DNA of 25,985 nt. It comes from an uncultured Selenomonadales bacterium. GTDB taxonomy: Bacteria > Bacillota > Negativicutes > Selenomonadales > Selenomonadaceae. Positions 1 through 7,029 of the stretch are shown here, one piece after another (position 1 is the stretch's first letter; each line of letters starts with the position of its first letter). The translations under genes and the position numbers were made by a program. Under the pieces are notes generated by a model. The model did no database searches and had not been told where the DNA came from. It saw only the letters and a list, made by a program, of their open reading frames with translations. Location of the stretch: positions 1-25,985 of the forward strand of contig CALFJC010000019.1 in NCBI GenBank assembly GCA_937877655.1, read 5' to 3'.

Positions 1-67
1 ATGGGAAAAGGGAAATGGGAAAAGGGAAATGGGAAAAGGGAAATGGGAAAAGGGAGATGGGAAAAGG
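1..67. repeat. Tandem 7/14-bp purine-rich repeat array
   Basis: The first 67 bases are 4.8 copies of the 14-mer ATGGGAAAAGGGAA, which is itself two heptamers (ATGGGAA and AAGGGAA). The first three copies are perfect, the fourth differs at its last base, and the fifth breaks down after 11 bases. The array may extend left of the window. It lies just downstream of the minus-strand lptB gene. A run complementary to the unit sits at 86-99, so the array can fold back on itself. Confidence 0.9.
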
Positions 68-99
68 AAAAAAATTTCAAAACTCTTTTCCCTTTTCCC
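57..99 (-). terminator. Possible terminator after lptB formed by repeat and inverted copy
   Basis: On the minus strand the run at 99-86 (GGGAAAAGGGAAAA) is complementary to the last repeat unit at about 57-70, with a U-rich stretch from the A-run at 68-74 in the 3' arm. The stem would be about 13 bp and the hairpin lies 15-60 bases after the lptB stop codon. The U-run is inside the stem rather than after it, so this is not a textbook intrinsic terminator and the call is tentative. Confidence 0.35.
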
Positions 100-113
100 G
101 TACCTCTTATCCC

Positions 114-833
114 TTACAGTGTGAAATTACTTCCGAGATAAAATTTCTTGGCAATGTCGCTGTTGGCAATTTCATTCGCGTTGCCCTCCAACAAAATTTT
201 TCCTTCGTTGAGAATATAAGCGCGGTCGACAATGTGGAGAGTTTCGCGGACATTGTGATCCGTGATTAAAATTCCCATGCCGCGCTTTTTGAGATATCTT
301 ATAATTTCTTGAATGTCGGCAACCGCCAACGGGTCAACGCCCGCAAACGGTTCGTCAAGCAAAATAAATTTCGGCTCCAACGCAAGACAACGCGCAATTT
401 CCACGCGCCGCCGCTCGCCGCCCGAAAGTTCCGTGCCCTTTCGTTTTTCAACATGACGTATGCTGAACTCCCGCAAAAGTTCATTCAATCTTTTTCTACG
501 CGTTTGTTTATCCAAGCCCAGCGTTTCCAAAATCGCCATAATATTTTCTTCGACAGTCAACTTTCGGAAAATCGACGCCTCCTGCGTCAGATAACTTATT
601 CCCAACTCGGCGCGCTTATACATCGGCAATTTGGAAATGTTCACGTCGGAGATGAAAACTTCGCCCGAATCGGGTTTCTCCAAGCCGACCATCATATAAA
701 AGGAAGTAGTTTTGCCCGCGCCGTTCGGTCCGAGCAAGCCGACTATCTCGCCCGTCTCCACTTTCAGCGAAACTTTGTTGACTACCGTTCGTTTTTTGAA
801 AGATTTAACCAAATCCTTCGCCTCAAGATTCAT
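114..833 (-). CDS. lptB: LptB, ATPase of the LPS export ABC transporter
   Basis: A 239-residue cytoplasmic ABC ATPase that would power LPS extraction from the inner membrane by LptFG and its transfer to LptC and LptA. Visible motifs are Walker A GPNGAGKTT (residues 35-43), signature LSGGE (136-140), Walker B ending in LLDEP (D160, E161) and the switch histidine in ITDHN (H193). The stretch FAGVDPLAVADIQ after Walker B is typical of LptB rather than of other ABC ATPases. An upstream in-frame ATG at 971 would add 46 residues reading through the lptA-lptB terminator. The start at 833 is preferred because AGGGG lies 9 bases upstream and the protein then begins like other LptB proteins. lptF and lptG are not in the window. 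Identity is strongly supported by motifs and by lptA and lptC upstream. Confidence 0.95.
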   Translation of the reverse strand: MNLEAKDLVKSFKKRTVVNKVSLKVETGEIVGLLGPNGAGKTTSFYMMVGLEKPDSGEVFISDVNISKLPMYKRAELGISYLTQEASIFRKLTVEENIMAILETLGLDKQTRRKRLNELLREFSIRHVEKRKGTELSGGERRRVEIARCLALEPKFILLDEPFAGVDPLAVADIQEIIRYLKKRGMGILITDHNVRETLHIVDRAYILNEGKILLEGNANEIANSDIAKKFYLGSNFTL

Positions 834-887
834 GCTTCGTCGCCCCTGAATATTTTCTTGCTCATTAAAAATCTTATCAATGATAAC

Positions 888-920
888 AAAAAAAAATCCC
901 TGCCGCAATTTCAACAGGGA
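888..920 (-). terminator. Intrinsic terminator between lptA and lptB
   Basis: On the minus strand TCCCTG (920-915) pairs with CAGGGA (902-897), and two G-T pairs and one G-C pair extend the stem inward. The hairpin is followed at once by nine U residues (plus-strand A-run 888-896). It lies 17 bases past the lptA stop and 55 bases before the lptB start, so it should reduce or uncouple lptB expression from the upstream operon. On the plus strand it also has a T-run and could act in both directions. Confidence 0.8.
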
Positions 921-936
921 AATTTTTTTATTCGGA

Positions 937-1788
937 TCAATTTTTCTCGGAAGAAATTTCTTCGGGCTCAATCAAAATTTTTTCATCGGCAGAATCTTCT
1001 TCAATCTGCGCGGAATTTTCTTTTTCAAAAACTTTCTCGGCAGACGGAATCTCCGGCATTTCAAATTTTGGCGAAGAATCGGCTTTCAAATTTCCGTCGT
1101 CGGCAAGATAAACCGTAAGGCGATTGCCGCGAATCATGTTGTTGTCTTGATAAGCCCAAGCGTTGCCGCTCAAAACCGCTTTGCCCGCGTCCTTGCCGTC
1201 ATAATCGACTTGGTCGCCGCCCGCCTCCATATTTCGCGCAGTGCTCACCATATGCGCATTTCCTCTGCCGATATAATGTTCCGCGTCAAGCCAACCTTCC
1301 ATTTGATCCGCCGTGAAAGTTCCTTCAACGCGGCTCTCGGCAAGTCCGCCCGTCGGTATCACGAAATGTTTTCCGTCATCGGGAAAATAATCAATGTGTT
1401 CGCTCGTGAAAGTGCGCATGTCGCCGTCGGGATATTTTTCGTTCGGCGCAAGATTTTGTGTGGCGATAACATTTCCATCCGCCGCCATGTAGCCTTGCCC
1501 GTTGCTGGCGAGTTTGTTGCAGGTTATGCGCATGTCTTCACGAACAACAATCACATTTCCGATAAGATGCGCCTCTTTGGTGTTCACGTTGAACATTGCA
1601 TGAAGTCCCGTCGCCTTCGTCAAGCCGTGCTTCAAAAGAACATTTCCTTCCGCCGAGACAATTCCCGTGTTCATGTCGTATTCAATCGCGTCCGCGTTTA
1701 CTTCGGACGGCTCCTCGTTTTGTTCAGCCGCCATTGCCGCAGAACTTATCAGCATTGCCGCCGCCATTGCCGCGCAGATTTTTTTCAT
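937..1788 (-). CDS. lptA: LptA/OstA-family periplasmic LPS-transport protein
   Basis: A 283-residue exported protein expected to form the beta-jellyroll bridge that carries LPS across the periplasm. Residues 1-21 form a clear signal peptide (MKKICAAMAAAML...SAAMA) with an AMA cleavage site. The body contains OstA-type units such as YDMNTGIVSAEGNVLLKHG and a later GNVI...AP segment. It is longer than the roughly 185-residue E. coli LptA and ends in an acidic, Glu-rich tail of about 45 residues that is probably disordered. The longer frame from 1839 adds 17 residues overlapping the end of lptC. The start at 1788 is chosen because GAGGA lies upstream and the signal peptide begins there. The gene sits 10 bases after lptC and before lptB, the usual neighbours. 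LptA is favoured over an LptD fragment because the protein is complete and short. Confidence 0.85.
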   Translation of the reverse strand: MKKICAAMAAAMLISSAAMAAEQNEEPSEVNADAIEYDMNTGIVSAEGNVLLKHGLTKATGLHAMFNVNTKEAHLIGNVIVVREDMRITCNKLASNGQGYMAADGNVIATQNLAPNEKYPDGDMRTFTSEHIDYFPDDGKHFVIPTGGLAESRVEGTFTADQMEGWLDAEHYIGRGNAHMVSTARNMEAGGDQVDYDGKDAGKAVLSGNAWAYQDNNMIRGNRLTVYLADDGNLKADSSPKFEMPEIPSAEKVFEKENSAQIEEDSADEKILIEPEEISSEKN

Positions 1789-1798
1789 TCCGCATTCC

Positions 1799-2539
1799 TC
1801 ATTCCTGATTATCTTTGACGCCCTTAAGAACTTTTGCATTTCCCATTAAGCCGAAATGTTTAAAGCTGTTGTCGGAATAAGCCATGTCGCCGAAGGCGCG
1901 CATATCGTCTTTGGAAATTTTCACGTTGCCTTCCGCGATAATTTTTTCTTCCGCCGTAAACCAACTGAGTTTCTCGCTTGAAAGTTTCGCGCCGTCGTTG
2001 TTGTCAACGTCAACATTTCCCTCCGCGATAATATTTTCTTCCGCAGAGAGCCAATCCAATTTCTCACACAAAAGTTTTGCGCCGTCATTCCTCGTCACGA
2101 TAATATTTCCCGTCGCAGAAAGATTTTGTTGCTCGAAAAACCAATCGATTTCATCGCATAAAAGTTCGTCTTCATCGCTGTTGGTTACGCTGACATCGCC
2201 CTCGACGTGAATATATTTTTCCGCCTGATAATAAATGCCCTTCGCGCCTTTGAGTTCCCAAGTTTTTTCTTTGTCGTACTGATTAAATTTCCAAATCACG
2301 TCATCAAGCTCGGCGTTTTGCGTGATGCTGTCGATTACCATTTTTGAACAAGTCAGCTCCCAAATTATTTTCCCGTCTTGTTCTTCGACGATTGTATTTC
2401 CTTCGTATTCGACGGTTGTCGGCGGCTCGACTTTTTCTATCGGCGGCGGCTCGGACGGCGTCGTCCGCACTGCCCAAACAATTACGCACACAAAAAAAAT
2501 TATAACCGTCGCTGCCAAAAGTTTTTCTCGCGTGCTCAT
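1799..2539 (-). CDS. lptC: LptC-like inner-membrane LPS-transport protein with tripled OstA repeats
   Basis: A 246-residue single-pass membrane protein. Residues 5-24 form one N-terminal transmembrane helix (LLAATVIIFFVCVIVWAV), followed by a Pro-rich linker and a periplasmic domain. LptC anchors the LPS bridge at the LptBFG transporter and hands LPS to LptA. The C-terminal half shows three tandem units of about 28-30 residues, each with the pattern C/S-E-K/I-L-W-(6)-ATGN or AEGN followed by V/I and an acidic turn. This resembles OstA/LptA building blocks and extends the protein beyond the 191 residues of E. coli LptC. The start codon overlaps the stop of the upstream acyltransferase gene (ATGA), indicating translational coupling. 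The family call is firm; the extra repeats are the unusual part. Confidence 0.85.
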   Translation of the reverse strand: MSTREKLLAATVIIFFVCVIVWAVRTTPSEPPPIEKVEPPTTVEYEGNTIVEEQDGKIIWELTCSKMVIDSITQNAELDDVIWKFNQYDKEKTWELKGAKGIYYQAEKYIHVEGDVSVTNSDEDELLCDEIDWFFEQQNLSATGNIIVTRNDGAKLLCEKLDWLSAEENIIAEGNVDVDNNDGAKLSSEKLSWFTAEEKIIAEGNVKISKDDMRAFGDMAYSDNSFKHFGLMGNAKVLKGVKDNQE

Positions 2540-3459
2540 GATTTTTCCTCTTTAACCTTTCTCCGTTTTACCGTGTGATGTTTATTTGTCTTTTGCATTT
2601 CGGGCGGCGTATTCCAACGCTTTTGAAACCACAGCCATTGCGTAGGATTTTCGCGAATAACTTCTTCCAAAATTTTTGTCATCTTCTCCGTAAAGCGCAA
2701 AAGATCCGCGTCGGTATCGCCCGTGTCCTCGAAGTGCATAATCTCTCCGATTTTCACAATGTGCCGTCCGTTTTCCTTGCGAAGAATGAAAGCGGGCACA
2801 ACGGGCGCATTGAATCTCCTTGCGAAAACGGCGGGACCCAGCGGCGTTGAAGCTGTTTTGCCCAAAAAATTTATAAACGCACCGCCCGGTCCGGCGTCTT
2901 GGTCGGCAAGGAAGCCCAAAATTTTTCCTTCCTTTAAAGCGCGTCCCGCCGCCCGAAGTTCATTCGTTCCGCGATTGAAAATTTCAACATGAATTGTCGC
3001 CCGCAAATCGTCCAATGCCCGCGAATATTCGGCGTTGGGCTGGAGTTTTGCTATTGCCGTGACGGGCATTCCGTTTAATGAAAATGCCGCGCTCAACCAT
3101 TCCCAAGTTCCGACGTGCCCCGTCAAAACCACGACGCCCTGTCCGCCCAAAAGTGCCGTGCGCATTCTCTCCAAATTTTCTATCTCTATGTACTCCGATA
3201 AATTTTTTTCGTTAAGGTTGGGCATATAGAGGATGTCGAGCATGTTTCGCGCCAAATTTACGAAAGACTCCCGAACGAGTTTCCGTGCTTCGCCCTCCGA
3301 AATTTTCAGCGCGGGCATCATCTGCGCGACTGCCCGTTCCCGCTGTTTTTTGACGAGCAGATAATATAAATTTCCGAACACTCGCCCTAACATTAAAAGT
3401 AAATCGTAGGGCAGGAGCCGTATTATTCTGCTCAACAACATCAGCGTTTTATAAAGCAT
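2536..3459 (-). CDS. lpxL: LpxL/HtrB-type lipid A acyltransferase
   Basis: A 307-residue acyltransferase of the LpxL/LpxM (lysophospholipid acyltransferase) family, expected to add a secondary acyl chain to Kdo-lipid A at the cytoplasmic face of the inner membrane. The catalytic H-x4-E motif is visible as GHVGTWE (H115, E120), followed by FLADQDAG and later NPTQWLWFQKRW, both typical of the family. The N-terminus is hydrophobic and amphipathic, as expected for membrane attachment. The open frame runs on to 3675, but the start at 3459 has a strong GGAGGA six bases upstream and avoids a 72-residue extension overlapping the PP-loop gene. The basic C-terminal tail overlaps the lptC start by four bases. 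Only one acyltransferase of this kind is in the window, and the acyl position it modifies cannot be read from sequence. Confidence 0.9.
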   Translation of the reverse strand: MLYKTLMLLSRIIRLLPYDLLLMLGRVFGNLYYLLVKKQRERAVAQMMPALKISEGEARKLVRESFVNLARNMLDILYMPNLNEKNLSEYIEIENLERMRTALLGGQGVVVLTGHVGTWEWLSAAFSLNGMPVTAIAKLQPNAEYSRALDDLRATIHVEIFNRGTNELRAAGRALKEGKILGFLADQDAGPGGAFINFLGKTASTPLGPAVFARRFNAPVVPAFILRKENGRHIVKIGEIMHFEDTGDTDADLLRFTEKMTKILEEVIRENPTQWLWFQKRWNTPPEMQKTNKHHTVKRRKVKEEKS

Positions 3460-3481
3460 TTCTTCCTCCGAAAAAATTTTT

Positions 3482-4660
3482 TCATTCAAAAATCGTAACC
3501 TGCCTGCCGAGAACGTAACAATCTCGCCGCGCAGGCATCGGAAAATTATTTTCCGCCGCCAAATCGAGAAGTTCCCTGTAAAAAATACTTTTATCGGCAT
3601 TCGCAACGACTTTACATTTATATTCAAAAGATTTTTCGCGATACTTTTTGAGATCGAAAATATTTGCAAAGGCATCGAGCTTACCCAAAATTTCCAATGC
3701 CGACAAAGTCCGCAAACATTTTTCGCAAACGCCGCAGTTGGAAGTATTCTCGCTGAACATTCGGCAGACGTTCAAATATTTTTGCGCAACGTCCCAATCT
3801 GCGATATTTTTTATTTTGTCGACGCGCCGATATTGGCAACCGTCAATTATCCATTCCGTCCGCTCCGTCTGAATCAGCGGAATGAAATACGAATCACCGA
3901 AAACCGCCAAATCATTTTCATGACGATCAAAACCGTATTCCTTTATTCCCTGATAACTGCAAGCACTTCCGATGTAATAGCGGCGAATTGCATTTTGCAG
4001 AGCCAACACACAAGAATAAATCGACAAGAAAAAGAGCGTCTCGCCATATTCTTGACGCCAAAATTGATGAAGATTTGTATCCATCGGTAAGAACGGCAAG
4101 CCCAATTCGCCCGCAAGTGAAATTCCGCGCTTATTTCGGCTTTGCGCCATGCTTTGAGTATAAAAATCTTCCATGCGACCGTTCGAGCCGCAGTTGAAGA
4201 AAAACAGCGCGTTGATTTTGTAATCGGGATCGTCTTCGCAAATAAAGCGGTCGTACAAAGTCGACATCGAATCCACGCCGCCGGACATCCCGCCGCCGAT
4301 TAAAACTCCTTTAGCCTCCGTCGGAGCGAAGCCGTCAACAATAATTTTGGCAGGCTTGAGTTTTGGCGAGAAGTCACAGAGAATTTTTTGTCCGTACCAA
4401 GTCAAATTTTTATAAAGTTTTTTTGAAACGTTGCCGCGAATTTTCAAATCGGTTTTGTAATTCATTGCAAGATACAAGGCGACAAGCAAAAAAGGATCGT
4501 AAGTGTCCTCGACCAACATTGCGGAATAATTCGCATCAATTTCAAACCAAAGAGTTTCGGCGGGAGCTTCCGTTTCAACGTCGAGAAATTTTATATCTGC
4601 TTCGAGTCGAGCCGTTCTTTTTCCCGAGTTATATTTTCTCAAGCCCGAAAGTTCAATCAT
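3482..4660 (-). CDS. QueC-like PP-loop ATPase family protein of unknown function
   Basis: A 392-residue protein with an N-type ATP-pyrophosphatase P-loop, GGGMSGGVDSMSTL (SGGVDS at 126-131). It also has a four-cysteine zinc-type motif C-x9-C-x2-C-x2-C (C299, C309, C312, C315), which resembles the zinc site of QueC (7-cyano-7-deazaguanine synthase). PP-loop enzymes of this type adenylate a carboxyl or carbonyl group before amidation or a related substitution. The N-terminal 120 residues do not resemble QueC and are not recognised. The gene has a good GGAGG site and lies between kdsC and lpxL with short gaps, so it is probably cotranscribed with Kdo and lipid A genes. A role in amidating or otherwise modifying a sugar acid or nucleotide-sugar precursor is only an inference. 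A true queuosine gene is unlikely because no other que gene is present and the N-terminus differs. Confidence 0.75.
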   Translation of the reverse strand: MIELSGLRKYNSGKRTARLEADIKFLDVETEAPAETLWFEIDANYSAMLVEDTYDPFLLVALYLAMNYKTDLKIRGNVSKKLYKNLTWYGQKILCDFSPKLKPAKIIVDGFAPTEAKGVLIGGGMSGGVDSMSTLYDRFICEDDPDYKINALFFFNCGSNGRMEDFYTQSMAQSRNKRGISLAGELGLPFLPMDTNLHQFWRQEYGETLFFLSIYSCVLALQNAIRRYYIGSACSYQGIKEYGFDRHENDLAVFGDSYFIPLIQTERTEWIIDGCQYRRVDKIKNIADWDVAQKYLNVCRMFSENTSNCGVCEKCLRTLSALEILGKLDAFANIFDLKKYREKSFEYKCKVVANADKSIFYRELLDLAAENNFPMPARRDCYVLGRQVTIFE

Positions 4661-4672
4661 TGCTCAAACCTC

Positions 4673-5245
4673 CTATTGATTCAGAGCCGTCAATTTTTTG
4701 TCGTCAAAGTCGGGCGAAGTGTAGCGGGCGATAATTTCTTGCCAAAAACCTTTTGCCTTCAAAATAAATTCCAATATCTCGCGAACGGCTCCGTGCCCGC
4801 CGAAATTATTTGCCACGAAATGCGCCCGCTCGATAACGTCTTCCGAAGCGTCACCGACCGCCGCTCCGAATCCCACTTGCACAAAAACAGGTAAATCAAT
4901 CACGTCGTCGGCAATGTAACAAATTTCTTCGTCCGTCAAATCGAATTGCTCCTTAATTTTTTTGTAAGCGTCGCGCTTGTTCATTTGCCCTTGCATGACG
5001 ACGGAAATTTTCAGCTCGGAAGCACGATAAGAATTTATTTCAGAATTCCTGCCCGTGATTATCGCCGTTTTTATCCCGCAAGATTGCGCAAGAGTAATTC
5101 CAAAACCGTCGCGGCTGTGAAACACTTTGAAAACTTCGCCGCGCTCGCCGATACGAAGTCCGCCGTCCGTCAAAACTCCGTCCACGTCGAATATTATTAG
5201 CTTAATTCGCCGCGCTCTGTCAAGTGCATCTCCCGAAATTTTCAT
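4673..5245 (-). CDS. kdsC: KdsC, Kdo-8-phosphate phosphatase
   Basis: A 190-residue HAD-superfamily phosphatase that removes phosphate from Kdo-8-phosphate to give free Kdo. The nucleophile motif is FDVDGVLTDGG (D20, D22), motif II is IITGRNS, and motif III/IV is YIADDVIDLPV, the standard KdsC/YrbI pattern without a large cap domain. The length matches the family (about 170-190 residues). It starts immediately after the kdsD stop codon (TGAATG) and ends 12 bases before the PP-loop gene, so it is tightly coupled in the operon. Neighbouring kdsD, kdsA and kdsB complete the pathway. Confidence 0.95.
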   Translation of the reverse strand: MKISGDALDRARRIKLIIFDVDGVLTDGGLRIGERGEVFKVFHSRDGFGITLAQSCGIKTAIITGRNSEINSYRASELKISVVMQGQMNKRDAYKKIKEQFDLTDEEICYIADDVIDLPVFVQVGFGAAVGDASEDVIERAHFVANNFGGHGAVREILEFILKAKGFWQEIIARYTSPDFDDKKLTALNQ

Positions 5246-6214
5246 TCAAACAACTCCTTGCCGAAGTAAATCTGTCAAGTGGATCATGCCGACGGGGAAA
5301 TTTTTTTCGTCGATAACGGGCAAAACCGTCACGGGACGCGGCTTGTGCTTTTCCATAACCGAGAGAGCCGCCGCCGCCAATTTGTCCGCGCTGATTATCA
5401 ACGGCTTTTCAAACATAATGTGTTCAACGGGCTCGTCAATGAAACTGCGATTTTTTTCCAGTGCCCGCCGAATTATCCCGTCCGTGACAAGCCCGACGAA
5501 TTTATTTTTCTCGTCGATAACGGAAACCGCGCCCAAACCTTTAGCCGTCATTTCAAAAAGCGCGTCCTTCGCCGTCGCGCCGACTTTGACAATCGGATTA
5601 TCTTCGCCGCTGTGCATAACGTCGCCTACAGTCAGCAAAAGTTTTCTGCCCAATGCGCCGCCGGGATGGAACAATGCAAAATCGTTCGTTGTAAAATTTT
5701 TTTCGTCCATAAGAGCCATCGCCAAAGCGTCGCCCATTGCCAAAGTCGCAGTCGTCGAGGCAGTCGGTGCCAAGCCCAAAGGACATGCCTCGCGCTCAAC
5801 GCCAATATCAATGAAATAATCGCAATTCTTGCCGAGCGTCGAAGTTCTTTTGCCGCTCATTGCAATAATTTCCGCGCCGATTCTTCGGACGACGGGCAAA
5901 ATATTTACAATCTCGGACGATTCGCCGCTGTTTGAAATTGCAATCAGAACATCTTTTTCCGTGAGCATTCCCAAATCGCCGTGATAAGCTTCGGCGGGAT
6001 GCATAAAAAATGACGGCGTGCCCGTCGAGGAGAGAGTCGCCGCAATTTTTCTGCCGACATGCCCCGATTTTCCCATGCCCGTTACCGCCACTCGCCCGCG
6101 ACAATTCATAATTTTTTTTACCGCCGCAATAAATTCATCGTCAATGCGTGGAATCAAATGCTCAATCGCCGCCGCCTCAATCTTTAAAGTCTCAATAGCC
6201 TTTTCCTTTATCAT
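5246..6214 (-). CDS. kdsD: KdsD, arabinose-5-phosphate isomerase
   Basis: A 322-residue KdsD/KpsF/GutQ-family enzyme that converts ribulose-5-phosphate to arabinose-5-phosphate, the first step towards Kdo. The N-terminal SIS sugar-isomerase domain (about residues 30-170) contains GMGKSGHVGRKIAATLSSTG, HPAEAYHGDLGM and ISNSGESSE. Two CBS domains fill the C-terminal third (about 205-320, with GLVTDGIIRR and PVGMIHLTDLLRQG). Length and domain order match the family. Its start overlaps the kdsA stop by four bases (ATGA). Location in the kds operon favours KdsD over GutQ-type paralogues. Confidence 0.95.
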   Translation of the reverse strand: MIKEKAIETLKIEAAAIEHLIPRIDDEFIAAVKKIMNCRGRVAVTGMGKSGHVGRKIAATLSSTGTPSFFMHPAEAYHGDLGMLTEKDVLIAISNSGESSEIVNILPVVRRIGAEIIAMSGKRTSTLGKNCDYFIDIGVEREACPLGLAPTASTTATLAMGDALAMALMDEKNFTTNDFALFHPGGALGRKLLLTVGDVMHSGEDNPIVKVGATAKDALFEMTAKGLGAVSVIDEKNKFVGLVTDGIIRRALEKNRSFIDEPVEHIMFEKPLIISADKLAAAALSVMEKHKPRPVTVLPVIDEKNFPVGMIHLTDLLRQGVV

Positions 6215-7020
6215 TTTAAAACCTCGTGGATTTTTAATGCGTCAGACAAAATTTTTTCCAAGTTGTCAAGAGCAATCATATTCGCGCCGTCCGAAAGTCC
6301 TTCTTCGGGCTTGTCATGAACTTCCAAAAATAATCCGTCCACTCCGACCGCGCAGGCAGCTCTTACAAGCGGCTCGACAAATTCTCTTTGTCCGCCCGAA
6401 CTGGAGCCCGCGCCGCCCGGCAGTTGTACGCTGTGTGTTCCGTCGAAAATCACGGGACAATTAAAGCCGCGCATTATCGGAAGCCCGCGCATGTCTACAA
6501 CCAAATTATTGTAGCCGAATGAAGTTCCGCGCTCCGTCAACAAAATTTTTTCCGTTTCACTGCGAAGTTTTTCCACAACGTTAATCATGTCCCGCGCAGA
6601 TAAAAATTGCGCCTTCTTGACGTTGACAACTTTTCCCGTCTTGGCGGCGGCAAGGAGCAAATCGGTTTGTCTGCAAAGGAACGCGGGGATTTGCAAAATG
6701 TCTGCGACCTCGGCTGCCTGCGCGGCTTGATGTGTTTCGTGAATGTCCGTGACAATCGGAACGTTCAGCTCGCGTTTAATCTCCGCCAAAATTTTTAAAC
6801 CTTCGACGAGTCCCGGTCCGCGATAACTTTTTATCGAAGAACGATTCGCCTTGTCAAACGACGCCTTAAAAATGTAGGGAATGCCCAACTTGTCGGAAAT
6901 TTCTTTGGCGCGTCGCCCGATTTTCAAACTGCGCTCCAAACCTTCCAAGACGCAAGGACCGGCAAGCAAAACCAATTTGCCGCCGCCAATTTCTATATCT
7001 CCAACCTTAACAATATTCAT
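6211..7020 (-). CDS. kdsA: KdsA, Kdo-8-phosphate synthase
   Basis: A 269-residue DAHP/KDO8P-synthase-family TIM barrel that condenses phosphoenolpyruvate with arabinose-5-phosphate. Characteristic segments are LLAGPCVLEG, FKASFDKANRSS, VTDIHET, IPAFLCRQTDLL, IFDGTHSVQLPGG and FLEVHDKP...SDGANM. The cysteine in AGPC (C23), together with the later His, Glu and Asp, matches the metal-dependent class of KDO8P synthases (Aquifex type). The metal-independent E. coli type has Asn at that position. The start is the only ATG near a consistent N-terminus (MNIVKVGDIEIG). It lies 9 bases after the glycosyltransferase gene and overlaps kdsD. Confidence 0.95.
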   Translation of the reverse strand: MNIVKVGDIEIGGGKLVLLAGPCVLEGLERSLKIGRRAKEISDKLGIPYIFKASFDKANRSSIKSYRGPGLVEGLKILAEIKRELNVPIVTDIHETHQAAQAAEVADILQIPAFLCRQTDLLLAAAKTGKVVNVKKAQFLSARDMINVVEKLRSETEKILLTERGTSFGYNNLVVDMRGLPIMRGFNCPVIFDGTHSVQLPGGAGSSSGGQREFVEPLVRAACAVGVDGLFLEVHDKPEEGLSDGANMIALDNLEKILSDALKIHEVLK

Positions 7021-7029
7021 GTTGTCACC

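Noticed and set aside
1..67. CRISPR array
   Set aside because: Units are contiguous 14-mers with no unique spacers.
834..880. Possible lptB promoter TTGATA-17-GAAAAT on the minus strand
   Set aside because: The -10 box is poor and the -35 overlaps the palindrome; it is mentioned only as context for the lptA-lptB gap.
309..1818. Long plus-strand open frames opposite lptB and lptA
   Set aside because: They are antisense shadows of strongly supported genes and have no family motifs or ribosome binding sites.
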